A stretch of DNA of 64,000 nt from Incurvaria masculella (GCA_946894095.1 OX335651.1:4734501-4798500); one strand, 5' to 3'; counted from the stretch's first letter, positions 1-10,318 are shown. Translations and numbers: made by a program. Notes: generated from the sequence alone by a model not told the origin.

Positions 1-63
1 CGCTAGAGACATATTGCTTATCTGTGACATTATTTTTTTACAAAATGCAACTAACCATCAGAC

Positions 64-295
64 TTAGGGCTGATTTTTCAATAGCGAGATAAACAGCCAG
101 ATAACTATTCGACGGATTTATTTACGCTGCTTATCTATCCGATATAGTAAGTCCATATGTTTATTACTAAAATTATAGTCAGATAATTGTTACAGAAAAT
201 ATAATTCTTCGGCAATGACTAACCGTATTTTAGCAACGTGAATTTACACTATCAGTCCGATAAGTACTATCTGAGGATTAAAAAATCGGCCCTTA
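64..295. mobile_element. MITE family A, TTA-flanked (PIF/Harbinger-like)
   Basis: Element 67-292 has terminal inverted repeats GGGCTGATTTTTCAAT at the left and the reverse complement of GGGCCGATTTTTTAAT at the right. TTA lies immediately outside both ends (64-66 and 293-295), which fits the 3-bp TWA duplication of PIF/Harbinger elements. A second copy in the opposite orientation lies at 38229-38450. It has no coding capacity. The superfamily is inferred only from target duplication and length. Confidence 0.75.
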
Positions 296-721
296 ATCTT
301 TAACTTGTATGTTTACTCAGCGAGTAAATTTACCATGGTAACCACCTGTATACTTAACATTTCATCAAACGTTCTTTAATTATTCCAAAATATGAGATCG
401 GTATGTATAGTATACTCGTATCTTTAGCCAAACCTATATATTTCCTCATTAACTCTTAAACTAGTAGAATCCACCCCCTTTGGTTCCATCCCCTATATAT
501 GTATATATTGCCACCCTATGCACCTATGTGTTGTCGAGTCGACGAACTTGGAAACGGAGCGGACAATATTAATTGACTATCCTCGCCAAGTTAGATTGAC
601 ATTTCAACTTGATGGTTCTGTCGACGTCTCCGCGTCTCGGCACAAATCTCTTGGACTTTTCATTTTAATCTTTGCAAAGCTTTTAGAGTTCATCAGATGA
701 CCTTGTCGATTGGAAATACTT
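296..721. other. AT-rich intergenic stretch, nothing recognised
   Basis: No gene, RNA gene or repeat was recognised. The 60-codon frame at 518-700 has no familiar motif and I treat it as chance. Confidence 0.5.
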
Positions 722-1259
722 TTAAGGTGGCCCATCCCGCTCATCTGCCCATACAAAAGGGGAAAGAAGATCACGCCCATATTTCTTGTCCAAAATTTTT
801 CTCAAAATAGCTTTATTTGATCGAACTAGCTGTCTGATGACCATTGGCAATGTAAAATTGTGTTTGGTTTCTAAGTTATAAGGTCCGAAAGTTCGCATTT
901 TTCGCGCGTTTTATACAATAATTTTGGAGGTGGATTACGCAATAATAAAGTAAGAATATCTTAAAAATATTAGTCATCAGACATAGCTTATTTAATCAAG
1001 ATTTATAATCTATTTGGTTTTTGTTCGATTTTTTACTACAGCGGTCGTGGTTTACTTTTAGCTATAAGTCGTTTTAAAATTAAAATTTTCGTAAATCTTA
1101 ACAAATCATACACTATGCACATTGTCTTTTTTTTGGACATATTGCATCTTCCTCATCACGGAGCTTATTCTTTGAAACAGAGAAGGTCCCACAGATCAAC
1201 AGCACGGTTTTGTACCGTGCCCGCGAATGAGTTAGGCCCGCCGGGTTGGGCCACCTTAA
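722..1259. mobile_element. MITE family B, TTAA-flanked, copy 1
   Basis: Element 726-1255 (530 bp) is bounded by TTAA at 722-725 and 1256-1259. Its ends are GGTGGCCCATCCCGC and the reverse complement of GGTGGCCCAACCCGG. A colinear copy lies at 44801-45342, also with TTAA on both sides. TTAA duplication is known for piggyBac and Kolobok transposons, and the GGTGG terminus is not the usual piggyBac CCC terminus. It has no coding capacity. Confidence 0.85.
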
Positions 1260-1534
1260 GAGCATATGCGTACAAATAAACACTAGTGGCCCTCTGAGCT
1301 GTAGACCTCGCGAGTCAGTCTTTTTGAAAATTTGACATTTTTAAACTTTTTTTTTAAATAATGTAATTATTGAACCTGCTCACAAAATTTCTCGAGAATC
1401 GGTTGAGAAATGCGACCTGTAGAGAAGTGAATCTAAAACGGAGACACAACGCTCGAGCTTAGCTCTTCACTTGATCAATAAGCATTGAAAAAAGTCATAA
1501 ATTGTACTGGTTAACTTTTAGACTGTTTGGTATA
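1260..1534. other. AT-rich spacer, nothing recognised
   Basis: No supported feature lies between the family B MITE and the SINE pair. Confidence 0.5.
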
Positions 1535-1547
1535 AATACATCTACAG

Positions 1548-1748
1548 GGGCTTGCCTTGTACTCCAAAGGTCTGGGTTGAGATACCTGCCTCGCTCATGC
1601 AGCACTTTATTTCTCTTTCTGTGTTGTATGAGAGCGTTTCGTCACGAATGCGAGCTGTTCCATGGTTCGGATTCCCTTGCATTTTGATTAAAATATGCTC
1701 GAAGCGGCAATGGAAAAGTGTCCATATTTTCCATCCAGTTTAATGTTT
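1548..1748 (+). mobile_element. tRNA-type SINE, degenerate, plus orientation
   Basis: It carries the SINE landmarks in order: the B-box region, the GTCACGAATGCGAGCTG block, CCATGGTTCGGATTCC, GAAGCGGCAATG and CCATCCAGTT. An internal deletion removed the block around the GGTACCATCGCATTGG motif. It sits tail-to-tail with the minus-strand copy that follows, forming an inverted SINE pair. Confidence 0.75.
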
Positions 1749-1754
1749 CCATCC

Positions 1755-2036
1755 AGTTAAATGTTGCTACATTGAAATGGACGGAAAACTTCGACCATCT
1801 TTTTGTCCAATGCGATTGTACCAACCCGGGCGGGTTTAAACCCTAGTAGAGAAAGGGGATCTTCAGTTTTATAAAGATTCCGAACCATGGATCAGCTCAG
1901 CTCGCTTTCTTGACTAAAAGCACTAATCCAATCCAGAAAGAGAAAGAAAGTGGTGCATAAACGGGCGAGAATTTGAACACAGACCTCTGGCATGCTAGGC
2001 AAGTCCTCGCACCACTAGGCTACGAGCCGCCTAGTT
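1755..2036 (-). mobile_element. tRNA-type SINE, minus orientation
   Basis: Read on the minus strand it has a tRNA-derived head (AGCCTAGTGGTGCG A-box region near 2020, then a B-box region), the CCATGGTTCGGAATC block, the GGTACAATCGCATTGG block and GTCGAAG. The tail is truncated. It pairs in inverted orientation with the preceding SINE. Confidence 0.8.
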
Positions 2037-2040
2037 CATA

Positions 2041-2105
2041 CGTAGTGTGTTGGGCTAATATAATGACAGTAGGTCTGGTAATTATCCATACATTTCCAAT
2101 TACAA
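2041..2105 (+). mobile_element. SINE 3' tail fragment
   Basis: Matches the shared SINE tail (GTGTGTTGGGCTAATA, ATGACAGTAGG, then a decayed ATTAGCCATCCATG equivalent). It is an isolated tail, a remnant of an older copy disrupted by the adjacent inverted pair. Confidence 0.65.
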
Positions 2106-2691
2106 TAATAATAATGCCTTGTTCGAGACTCGAAACAAGTTATGTCGCAATTCATGTGGACCTGCGAAGATTCCTGCACACAGCTGCACCCGACCGCCAT
2201 AAAACACTTCACGGGGACAGTTCGCAGAGAATAAAAAATGTAAAAGTCCAACCTTCCTCCGGTTATTCTGCGTTCGGACAAAGTGGAGTTCGCGAGGGCA
2301 AAGAAAATTAGGGGGGGGGGGGGGGGAAGTTTAGAGATTTGGTTTACGGGCGGCGTAATAGTTCCCTCCCTGATTAATGGCGGGGGTAGTTGCAGCGGGC
2401 GGGTCCGCGGGGCTAGGGGAAAGGGGAGACTTTATTGAGGTTCACGGCAGGGTCACCTACGGCGGTGGACAGGCTGATTAGGGTTCCGTAGATGAATACT
2501 TCCTATAAATGTCCCTGTATCGTCTTTCCATGTGTCCGTATATTTGGTTTGGAATACGTAACAGATGCAGAACTAAGTTCAAAACACATATTCTGTGTGG
2601 ATTTCGGCTCGTAAAATTAATAAAATTGGGCCAACGATATTTCTTCCCGTGCATGTCTTAAGAGCCTTTTAAGGGATCCGGCGTTCCTGGT
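2106..2691. other. Intergenic stretch with poly-G run and GC-rich patch
   Basis: Contains 15 consecutive G at 2312-2326 followed by a GC-rich patch at about 2340-2480. No gene was recognised. The overlapping 112-codon frame (1973-2311) begins inside SINE sequence and is not supported. Confidence 0.5.
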
Positions 2692-2958
2692 TCAGATTCC
2701 AGGTTAAACTGTAGATCCCCTTCCTTAATTACTAGGTGGTAGGGTTAATCCCGCCACATTAATAACATAGCATAGAGTGAACGATGGTCGAAGCAGCAAT
2801 GAAAATTGTCAGTGTTATCCATCCAGTAGCTGTGCAATATAAGAAGGCCCTGGCATGGCACCTAGTTCCCATGAGGTGTGTTGCGCTAATATCATGTGAG
2901 TAGTTATGGTATTATCCATCCATATGTATTTATTATTTATTGTCCAGTCACATGAAAA
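2692..2958 (+). mobile_element. SINE body (5S-type subfamily), head missing
   Basis: Runs from the GTAGATCCCCTTCCTTA block through ACGATGGTCGAAG, GTGCAATATAAG and GGCATGGCACCTAGTT to CAGTCACATGAAAA. ACGATGG, GCAATATAAG and CAGTCACAT are the variants found in the 5S-headed copies at 6898 and 12837, not those of the tRNA-headed copies. Confidence 0.8.
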
Positions 2959-3373
2959 CATATTGTTTTTTTGATAAAAAATATTATTTTAATAGTTTTC
3001 GGAATCTCTCCATCCATACCATTGAAACAAAAATGCAAAATATCGGGTATGAGTTGTTAACAAAAACATTCTTTAAATTTTAATGTGATTTAATGAAAGA
3101 GAAGTAGGCCAATTCTTGCTCTAATTAGTTTACATACGTAATACACTCTCCTGAATCGTAATTAAATCAGTAAATAACTTTGGAGTTTTTTTTCTGCTGC
3201 ATTTATGGATCGCTTATGGAAATGGATTTAGCACTGGATTCCAACCGCTTGACGCAGGAGACCGACACATATAGCTTCAGATGGTTGTTTTTTTATCCTG
3301 CGAACCCAGGTCCAGCCATTAACGTTATCGTTACCATTTTTGTCGCTACCTCCTAGTCTATACATATTACATT

Positions 3374-3545
3374 GTTCCGTACCCAAAAGGTACCAACGGG
3401 GTCCCGTTGGTACCTTCTGCTTTCGGCTCGTCCGTCCGCCTTTACGTCCGTCCGTTCGTGTCAGCGGGCTGCACCGTAATAGGTAGACAGTTGAAATGAT
3501 CACGGAGTGTTTATTTCTATTGTCGCTATAACAACAAATAGTAAA
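3374..3545 (+). repeat. (TCCG)n-bearing interspersed repeat, partial
   Basis: GTTCCGTACCCAAAAGG, a degenerate TCCG run, then CCGTAATAGGTAGACAG and GCTATAACAACAAATAG follow the order of the full copies at 8351 and 18805. The GCGAGTCCGACTCGC end is missing. Confidence 0.75.
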
Positions 3546-3598
3546 AAATAATAAAAGTATGAAATATATTTCATTTAATTTAATTTTTTTCCATTTTT

Positions 3599-4007
3599 GA
3601 GCGGCTTGAAGCCTAGTGGCGCGGGGACTGGCCTAGCGTACCAGAGGCCGGGGTTCAATTCCGACATGCACCACTGTATTTCTCTTTCCGCGTTCGATAA
3701 GTGCATTTCGTCACGAATACGAGCTGCTCCATGGTTCGGAATCCATGTAAAACTGTAGATCCCCTTCCCCTACTAGGTGGTAGGGTTTAAGCCCGCCCGG
3801 GCTGGTACCATCGCATTGGATGAAAAGATGGTCGAAGCGGCAATTAAAAATTCTCCGTGTTTTCCATCCAGTTCAATGTAGCCGTGCTCATAAAGGTATG
3901 GTCCTGGTATGGCACCTAATTCCTTCGGGAATGTGGTGTATTGGGCTAATATCATAACGGTAGTTGTGTGGTATTAGCCATCCATGTCAGGTCGCATAAA
4001 AAAAAAA
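3599..4007 (+). mobile_element. tRNA-derived SINE, near full length
   Basis: Starts with GAGCGGCTTGAAGCCTAGTGG (A-box-like), with a B-box GGTTCAATTCC at about 3653-3663, typical of an internal RNA polymerase III promoter. The body ends in GGTCGCAT plus an A-run. The same element recurs at 15116, 43036 and 51428. The antisense 60-codon frame inside it recurs in all of these copies and is not a gene. Confidence 0.92.
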
Positions 4008-4107
4008 TTATGAAATCTAGTACGTTTACGTGTCGTGCTTAGCCGGTTTTTTTAAAATTTACAAGAAGTAACTGAAATTAATTTATCGGGATGTATCTTA
4101 TTTCCTA

Positions 4108-5353
4108 CTAGCGGCCTGCTCCGGCTTCGCACGGGTATAAAATATATAGAGTATGTCACTTACTGAAAAAATGATTAACATCGATCCATTAGTTTTGATT
4201 TATTCATTACTGTCCGTGGCCCGCACGCGTTAAATTTAGAGTAAAACAATTCCCCTTTCCTTATACCATGAGTATTTCCTGCTATCTTTGGAATATCTAA
4301 ATTCATACACTACATTTTTACTTATTTACTTTTTAATTTTTACCTATTTATTTTATTTTTACAGCAATTAATATATTACAAAATGTCATTATATACATCG
4401 TTCACAGCTTTATTGTCATTAGACAATACAAACATGTTTTCTCTAGAGGTTATTCTTGAAATAGCGACATACAGTTGGCCATGTGAAAAACAGTCAACGC
4501 TCAAATCTAAACCTGCAACGTTGAAGGTTTGACCCTGCGATTTATTAATGGTCATTGCAATTTTTAAATATGTAATATCTTCGAAAATATTCATTTAAAT
4601 CATATGCTGTAACGGGCCATATATATCCATATTAAATCAACAATTTATTTAAGGTATTTAATTGGATAAGGATTAATGCTGTATTGGTTAAAATCACTTC
4701 GAAAATTAGCCATTATTTGTCGTAAAAAGTAAATGACAAAAAATTTTTATTGTGGGATATCCATAAGAGATAGACATATACCATCGCGGAGTTTTCTGTA
4801 GACCTTTTCAATGTGTACAATACTTAGTACGTTATTTTGACAAATCTCGTAAGGTTCAGCCTGCGTTTGCAATGTAAGCGGAAAAATGATTTTTTAAGCT
4901 ATTGCATAGCTTCTATCTCGAGGGCCTTGAGCGCGGGGACCGAATCCAGAAATTCCGTAACGAAAAAAAAACCTCACGCTCCCCACTCCAACGGGCACGG
5001 AGGTGTGTGCCGGTAGCGCTACTTCACACCAGGGGGAGCGGGGCCGGGGGCGGCGGCGGGAGCGGCGGCGGGGGCGGGGCGGCATAAGTTGATACAAAAT
5101 GCTAAGCAATAGCTTTACCGCGGCAGTCCCCGAGTGCCACACGTCTTTTTTTATGACATCACATTGGAAACCTCAAAAATAACAGTATTTCTCCACTATT
5201 TAATGGATGTTATTATACATATAAACCTTCCTCTTTAATCATTCTATCTATTAAAAAAAACCGCATCAAAATCCGTTGCGTAGTTTTAAAGATTTAAGCG
5301 AACATGGGGATATAGGGACAGAGAAAGCGACTTTGTTTTATACTATGTAGTGA
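4108..5353 (-). mobile_element. Helitron, internally decayed
   Basis: On the minus strand the 5' end reads TCACTACATAGTATAAAAC preceded by A. The 3' end is a CCCGTGCGAAGCCGG GC-rich hairpin region followed by CTAG and then T. The A|TC...CTAG|T layout is the known Helitron signature (insertion between A and T, no target duplication). A helicase C-terminal fragment lies inside on the same strand. At about 1.25 kb it lacks the Rep domain and most of the helicase, so it is non-autonomous. A GC-rich block at about 5020-5085 lies inside. Confidence 0.75.
4376..4594 (-). pseudogene. Helitron helicase C-terminal fragment (PIF1-like)
   Basis: The 72-residue frame contains AMTINKSQGQTF (about residues 13-24), then GLDLSVDCFSHGQLYVAISR and ENMFVLSNDNK. 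These match the last helicase motifs of the PIF1-type helicase domain of Helitron Rep-Hel proteins: the INKSQGQT motif V region and the arginine-containing S-R motif VI region. In an intact Rep-Hel protein this domain unwinds DNA during rolling-circle transposition. Here only the extreme C-terminus remains out of a protein normally well above 1000 residues. No upstream Walker A or Rep HUH region is present, because the sequence upstream (4595-5353) is AT-rich or GC-rich non-coding DNA followed by the Helitron 5' end. It is a relic. The apparent start methionine is simply the first Met in the surviving frame. Confidence 0.85.
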
Positions 5354-5589
5354 TAGGATGACCGGACCCGAGGTGGTAGTAATCCATTAAGCTCGCTGAA
5401 TACAATTACCGGACGTGAGGCCTTTTTGCTCACTTGTAATTATATTAACCTGATTTCGGGTGAAAAGACAACGCCATTTGTAAGTACTTATGGAAGAGGA
5501 CCTATGAAAATCGTCCATAACTGAGATGAATACGCCTGTAACTGTTCCTAAACTGGAACCGCTAATCCATACCTTAATAACATCTTAAA
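5354..5589. other. Spacer, nothing recognised
   Basis: No supported feature lies between the Helitron 5' end and the LINE fragment. Confidence 0.5.
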
Positions 5590-5601
5590 TTATGTACTTT
5601 T

Positions 5602-5910
5602 TCATAAAATGCGATGAACCTTCGGTCAACGCGGAACAAGGAGAAAATGCACAAATTCACAGTCGACATTCCAAAAATAAGAACTCACCGATCCTCTAGA
5701 TCCTTTATCTATAGGGTCGGTAAACAATGGAATGAACTCCCTTCCGAGGTATTTCCCCCAAATTACGACCTGGGGTCCTTCAAACGTGGTGTGAAGAAGC
5801 ACCTGGCCGGCCGGCATGGTTTTCGCAGCCCCCCTGAATGTTCGAAAACGCATGGGCGTCGTCGGGCACCTTTAGGTCTTGGCGTACGCCATATGCCGCG
5901 CTTAACATAA
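5602..5910 (+). pseudogene. LINE ORF2 C-terminal fragment (CR1/Jockey-like group)
   Basis: The frame encodes RSFIYRVGKQWNELP (about residues 28-42) followed by SFKRGVKKHLAGR. This is the R-x-W-N-x-LP then F-K-x-x-V-x-x-H/F pattern found at the very C-terminus of many non-LTR retrotransposon ORF2 proteins; the intact LINE at 56967-59909 has the equivalent RLWNSLP and SFKLKVKEF. Only this 3' end is present, as expected from a 5'-truncated insertion. It ends near TGGCGTACGCCATATGCCGC, a tag that recurs alone at 10319, 21148 and 47586. Related fragments lie at 40710, 44690/45347, 45438 and 62912. There is no endonuclease or reverse transcriptase core, so it is inactive. Confidence 0.75.
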
Positions 5911-6007
5911 AAAAAAACAGAACCTAATATTGACCTCCACAGATTTTTTCCCAAACTTTAAGTAAATAAAATAAATTTGTCGTACTGAGCAAGCACGTCA
6001 CTTTATT

Positions 6008-6060
6008 AAATGAATGTGATATGTATGTAGAATCGACCGTGAAGCAAGGACACATTAATT
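6008..6060 (-). mobile_element. Leu-type tRNA SINE, tail only
   Basis: On the minus strand it reads TTAATGTGTCCTTGCTTCAC, GGTCGATTCTACATACATA and TCACATT. This matches the tail of the element at 53662-53826, including sequence beyond the shared core. No tRNA head is present. Confidence 0.65.
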
Positions 6061-6335
6061 TAAGTTAATATTTACATTTATTTATAATTCCAATATAGCA
6101 CATACATTATGTGCAATAAAATTTAACTTAAACATTTTGGATTGCACCATTCCTGTAGAGTAAGGCCCATGGTGAAAGAAAATATTGACAACAAAAGGCT
6201 AATAAACATACTGAAAACATACGCATTCAAAAGTTCAGTAGCACATTCCAAAGCGATTGCTATGAAACGCTCGCATCGTGCAGAGGCGAAGCGGGAGGAG
6301 GGGATAGCTCCGCCCGCGCGGGTTGCGGTAGGACG

Positions 6336-6348
6336 CCCCCCCCCCCCC
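6336..6348. repeat. Poly-C run (13 C) in GC-rich patch
   Basis: Thirteen consecutive C lie within a GC-rich block at about 6280-6390. Similar runs are at 2312-2326 (G), 18699-18714, 20731-20746 and 32087-32098. Confidence 0.9.
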
Positions 6349-6608
6349 GCCTGCAGACCAGGCGGCGGGGGCAAGGGGCACGCCACATGTGCAAATCAAA
6401 CCCGACCTTAGGGTGCTACTGGACTTATGTCGTCGATGGTACATAAAGCATAGGGTTAGAATGTAAGCACAGCGCGCTATGCTATGTCTATTACATTGAG
6501 GGTTTTTCAATAGGGACAAGTTATCATTGACAGTCGATGGCGGCCATGTTGGATTGTCTATTAGCACGAGTTTTTGACAGTTCAGTCATTAAAAGTTCGG
6601 CATTTATC

Positions 6609-6716
6609 AAGACGAGTCGCTATACAGTCGAACAGCGCGTTGAAATGATTTGACTGTATTATTAAATCGGCAACAGAAATATCAGGAAACCATTGCCAAC
6701 AGAAGAAACACAAACT
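6609..6716 (+). pseudogene. Possible mariner/Tc1-type transposase N-terminal remnant
   Basis: Reading from 6609 the frame gives RYTVEQRVEMI, stop, LYY, stop, IGNRNIRK, then PLPTEETQT. Y-T-x-E-Q-R-V-x-x-I-x-L-Y-Y is how the helix-turn-helix N-terminus of several insect transposase-like proteins begins; this rests on memory of that pattern, without a search. Two in-frame stops and loss of any DDE/D core mean it cannot work. Upstream, 6530-6605 resembles an untranslated leader but is not diagnostic. It could also be chance similarity. Confidence 0.3.
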
Positions 6717-6897
6717 TAAATGTGTTTGACGGAAATGATGTGAAAAATCAGGCTACAAACATAACTATGGAGATCCTAGAAAGTTTACACCACTAGATTT
6801 TAGATATACTTACATCACAATTTACATGCACATATAGCATCATACCGCTTTCTCGGAGGGTTAAATAAAGATAATAAAGCACCACGATCACAGCATA

Positions 6898-7288
6898 GTC
6901 AGCCTCAGTGGCCCAGTGGCGCGACACTTCGGCAATCGCTCTCCGAAGTTAAGCAACGCTGGGTCCGGTCTGGTCTTGGATGGGTGACCATTAGACCATT
7001 GAGAGAGGCTGGCCGTGGTTCGGATTCCACGTTAAGCTGTAGGTCCCCTTCCTTACTTACTAGGTGGTAGGGTTTATCCCGCCCGGGTTGGTACCATCGC
7101 ATTGGATGAACGATGGTCGAAGCGGCAATGAAAATTGTCCGTGTTTTCCATCCAGTTCAATGTAGCCGTGCAATATAAGGAAGGTCCTGGCATGGCACCT
7201 AGCTCCCATGTGGTGTGTTGGGCTAATACCATGACAGAACTTGTGGTATTAGCCATCCATGTCCAGTCACATAAAAACAAAAAAAACA
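6898..7288 (+). mobile_element. 5S rRNA-derived SINE (SINE3 type), copy 1
   Basis: The head contains CCGAAGTTAAGCAACGCTGG and TTGGATGGGTGACC, the conserved internal promoter and 3' half of 5S rRNA, preceded by CAGCCTCAGTGGCCCAGTGG. The body from GTGGTTCGGATTCCACG onward is shared with the tRNA-headed SINEs, ending CAGTCACAT plus an A-rich tail. 5S-headed elements form the known SINE3 class, transcribed by RNA polymerase III from the A/IE/C-box region. Confidence 0.9.
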
Positions 7289-7825
7289 ACTTTAGCTGTC
7301 AATTCAGTTATACCATGTATAAAAACTACTTACCTAAATATACGAAGCATCTAGTCATGGTACCTCTCTCTGGCCTCACGTCGATTCCCCTCACAAATGC
7401 CTTCATCGGTTCGATTCGAAAGCGTGCATGAACACAGGTTACAGAGTTGTACCGGCATACTCAATTCTCTTAAACACCCCCTGCCTTTATCTCGCCACAA
7501 CGATTAAGGGCGTTGGCCGGCAGCAGCTGTGTTCGTATCTCACTCTTTGTAATACCAGCTTTGATATATTAATGCCCCTTTATTACCGCGCAGCGCCGCG
7601 CCCGATATATTAATGCCCCTTTTATTAATTTGCCAGCCCACTATTATGGAGTGTGCACGCGATCTGGTCAGTTTTTGTTTCATTGCGGTATTAGGAATTG
7701 AACAGAATCGTAAGTTCGAATGACAGGCTTCCTTGCATCAAACTATGTTGATGCACGAAATGCAAGGAATAATAAATACAAAATATCTCCCTTTCTTTCT
7801 TATGAAAGTCATATTTTATTAGTTA
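7289..7825. other. Intergenic stretch with short direct repeat
   Basis: No gene was recognised. GATATATTAATGCCCCTTT occurs twice (about 7561 and 7603), flanking the GC-rich ACCGCGCAGCGCCGCGCC. Confidence 0.5.
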
Positions 7826-8270
7826 CTAGCTGATCAATGGCGTTTTGAACTGAGGTCCCTCTTTTTTAATACTTTCATAAATAAATAATTATATCGACAA
7901 AATGAAGCTCCGCTCTACGCCGATAGGCTGTATACGATACACATCATTGTTGGTCGCGTTTATCGTAAACAATAATAATAGTGCATTGTAAATTGGTGCT
8001 ATGCTCGGCCTTATCTCGTCCACCGCCACCTGGAAAATATTTTCGGGAAATTCTAAGTTGTACTTTCCTTTTTCATCTAAGAGGTCCCCATCATAACTTC
8101 CGTGCCTTATTTCAGCACTTTCGAGTCTCATTTTCGCTAAAAGGTAGCCTATGTCCTTCCCCAAGGTCCATACTATCTCTATACCGAAATTCATCAAAAT
8201 TGGTTCAGCGGTTTAGGCGTGAAAATGCAACAGACAGAGTTACTTTCGCTTTTATAATATTAGTATGGAT
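7826..8270 (+). repeat. RTE-like 3' region or related arthropod repeat
   Basis: Ends with TCAAAATTGGTTCAGCGGTT, a GCAACAGACAGAGTTACTTT block and TATAATATTAGTATGGAT. These are signatures I recall from 3' ends of RTE-type elements and related repeats in insects. The left edge TACTAGCTGATC is also typical of a widespread arthropod repeat whose end resembles a Helitron terminus. No coding sequence. Class assignment is uncertain. Confidence 0.4.
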
Positions 8271-8350
8271 TTCAGTTACTCTGAAGTTTTAGTGCTCTAG
8301 TATTTCCATTGACGTTTTAGAATGATTTCTTACTAACGTTATATGTATCG

Positions 8351-8638
8351 TTTTTAGGGTTCCGTACCCAAAGGGTGAAAACGGAACCCTATTACTAAGC
8401 CACCGCTGTCCGACGGTCCGTCCGTCTGTCACAGGGCTGTATCTCATGAAGCGTAATAGGTAGGCAGCTGAAATTTTCACACAGTGTGTATTTTTTTGCC
8501 GATATGACAACAAATACGTAAAATAAAAAAATATATAAAAAAAGGGGGGCCCCATACAAAAAACTTGATTTTTTGGTGTTGATGGTACGGAACCCTTCGT
8601 GTGCGAGTCCGACGCGCACTTGGCCGGTTTTTTTTTTT
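8351..8638 (+). repeat. (TCCG)n-bearing interspersed repeat, full copy
   Basis: Begins TTTTTAGGGTTCCGTACCC with a short stem (AGGGTTCCGT pairs with ACGGAACCCT 15 bases later). A short TCCG run, ATCTCATGAAGCGTAATAGG and GGTACGGAACCCTTCGTGTG follow. It ends in GCACTTGGCCGGTTTTT just after a GTGCGAGTC...GACGCGCAC hairpin. About 16 full or partial copies occur in the window. Transposition class unknown. Confidence 0.9.
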
Positions 8639-9110
8639 CAATGCTAATTTATAATATTTTCATTTTTATCTCTTCATTGGAATTGATATCAGGATGCTAG
8701 CAATTCAATAAGACACCCGTAAACCATAATTTATTGTACTTACTTACTTGGAGCATGTTGGTATTTTTATCAAGGAGTTTTCTTGAAAACTGAATAAAAT
8801 ATTAACAACTAGTGGCTCGCACGACGATGTGAGTTATCATAAGAAGTTAGAAATATTCTGTCCTACACTTTTTTATTTCAAAATAAAGTTGCAACTTTAG
8901 CCTATTTACGCAGCGCACGCCGTGAAAGCTCTCAAGATGGGCGACTTTTGCCGAACTAGTGGACGTATATCATCATACATTTAGCTAATTATTCGTGCAT
9001 GTATCCTTTATATGTTCTATGTATGCCTATGTTCTTATGGAGTAATGTACTGATATTGGAGATTACCCTCCACATGTAGAAAAACATACAAAATCAGCTC
9101 TCTCTCTTTC
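8639..9110. other. AT-rich stretch, nothing recognised
   Basis: No supported gene or repeat. Confidence 0.5.
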
Positions 9111-9243
9111 TAAGGGCCCGAGTGCAAGAAAGGCCAAAAAATCAAACGTATGATTCAACACGTCACTTTGTATGGACAGTATGGAAGGAGCTCTGTGGGG
9201 TTCACTAAAAGTGACGTATTTGAAAATTGATTAACGGGCCTAA
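9111..9243. mobile_element. MITE family C, TAA-flanked (PIF/Harbinger-like), copy 1
   Basis: Element 9114-9240 (127 bp) starts GGGCCCGAGTGCAAGAAAGG and ends TTAACGGGCC, with TAA on both sides. It shares ACACGTCACTTTGT, GGACAGTATGGAAGGA and CACTAAAAGTGACGT with the copy at 16935-17093. Confidence 0.8.
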
Positions 9244-9539
9244 GAGTCGTATGATGTTATCAACGAGAAAATATATTATATTATATGATATTATGAAATA
9301 AGGCTACGTGTATAAAAACACGCTAGTGCTGTGGAGCTGGGTTTAGAGGGAGTGCGAGAGCGGTGGGTAGGGAACTATTAGAACTGCATACTATGATTGC
9401 ATTATGATTATTTGTCCGTCACCAGCAACTATAAGCTCTTTCGGGTTAAGCAAGACAGTTCGTCCACATTTCTTGTCTATTCCTAACCGCGTGCGAACAA
9501 CAACACTAGCTAAGATTAATCACAAGGCGCTAGTTAATT

Positions 9540-9785
9540 AATTACGCTTCGCGCACCTTCCGCTAGATGGCGTCTCCGGGTCGGAACTGCGCCGTGATTG
9601 GTCGCAACGCGGACGCTTTGACGGGAATTTCCGTAGTTCGCGCCCCGGATGAAGTCCCGCGGTGTAGGCGGGAACTCAGTGCAGGAACTAGACGGCTTCG
9701 CCATTTTGTTTGTGTCAAAGGTGTGCAGATTGAACACCTATCGTGCTCTCTTCATTGGTGGTGACACCGAGTTAGGAAAGTACGG
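9540..9785. other. CpG-rich patch, possible promoter or retroelement leader
   Basis: Locally GC- and CpG-rich compared with flanks. Contains TGATTGGTCG (inverted CCAAT) and CTCAGTGC. The two overlapping opposed frames (9534-9737 and 9567-9764) show no known domain. It could be a host promoter or part of a decayed retroelement; I cannot decide. Confidence 0.25.
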
Positions 9786-9942
9786 TGAGGACGTAGAATC
9801 GACCGTGAAGTAAGGACACATTTATGAAAGAAATAAAGCTTAAAAAAACGACTTTATGAATATACTCCAAGGCTGGAATTGAACCAGCAGGCAAACTTTT
9901 CGCGGGCCAAGCGTCTACCAACTCTGCCACTCGCTCTATACC
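9785..9942 (-). mobile_element. Leu-type tRNA-derived SINE, copy 1
   Basis: Minus strand: GTGGCAGAGTTGGTAGACGC (A-box and D-arm of type II, leucine-like tRNAs), GGTTCAATTCC B-box inside a paired T-arm, then about 75 bases ending TGTGTCCTTACTTCACGGTC and GATTCTACG. The same head-tail order recurs at 53662-53826, so it is a repeat family and not a tRNA gene. Confidence 0.8.
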
Positions 9943-10318
9943 TACCCATAATTTGGAATTATCCTACAGTCCCTCCTCCCGTAATCAATGCCTCCTATGA
10001 ACACAGTGATTACGATAATTCTACGTTTATTTAACGATTTACCCACGTTGCGCACATTGACTACAGACATTTAACATTCTACACACGTACATGCAGAATA
10101 AAAAGCGACGTAGGTACTTGCTTAATACAATTTAGTATATTTTACAGGACTCAACATGTTTAGTTTGTTCCAAAACAACTGATCCTTTAATAATTTCTAA
10201 AACTTTTGTATTTGTGATTTTTCGAAGGCTTTTCTAAAATTATTTAGATTGAGCATCTACGGAATTAGTAAAATACAAAATTAAAAACATTCAGATTCAT
10301 GGGCCTCTTTCTTGTGAG

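Noticed and set aside
4894..5142. GC-rich frames on both strands translating to runs of P/R or G
   Set aside because: Low-complexity sequence inside the Helitron; no domain.
6898..7010. Genuine 5S rRNA gene
   Set aside because: Only the 3' half of 5S is present and it continues directly into the SINE body with an A-rich tail.
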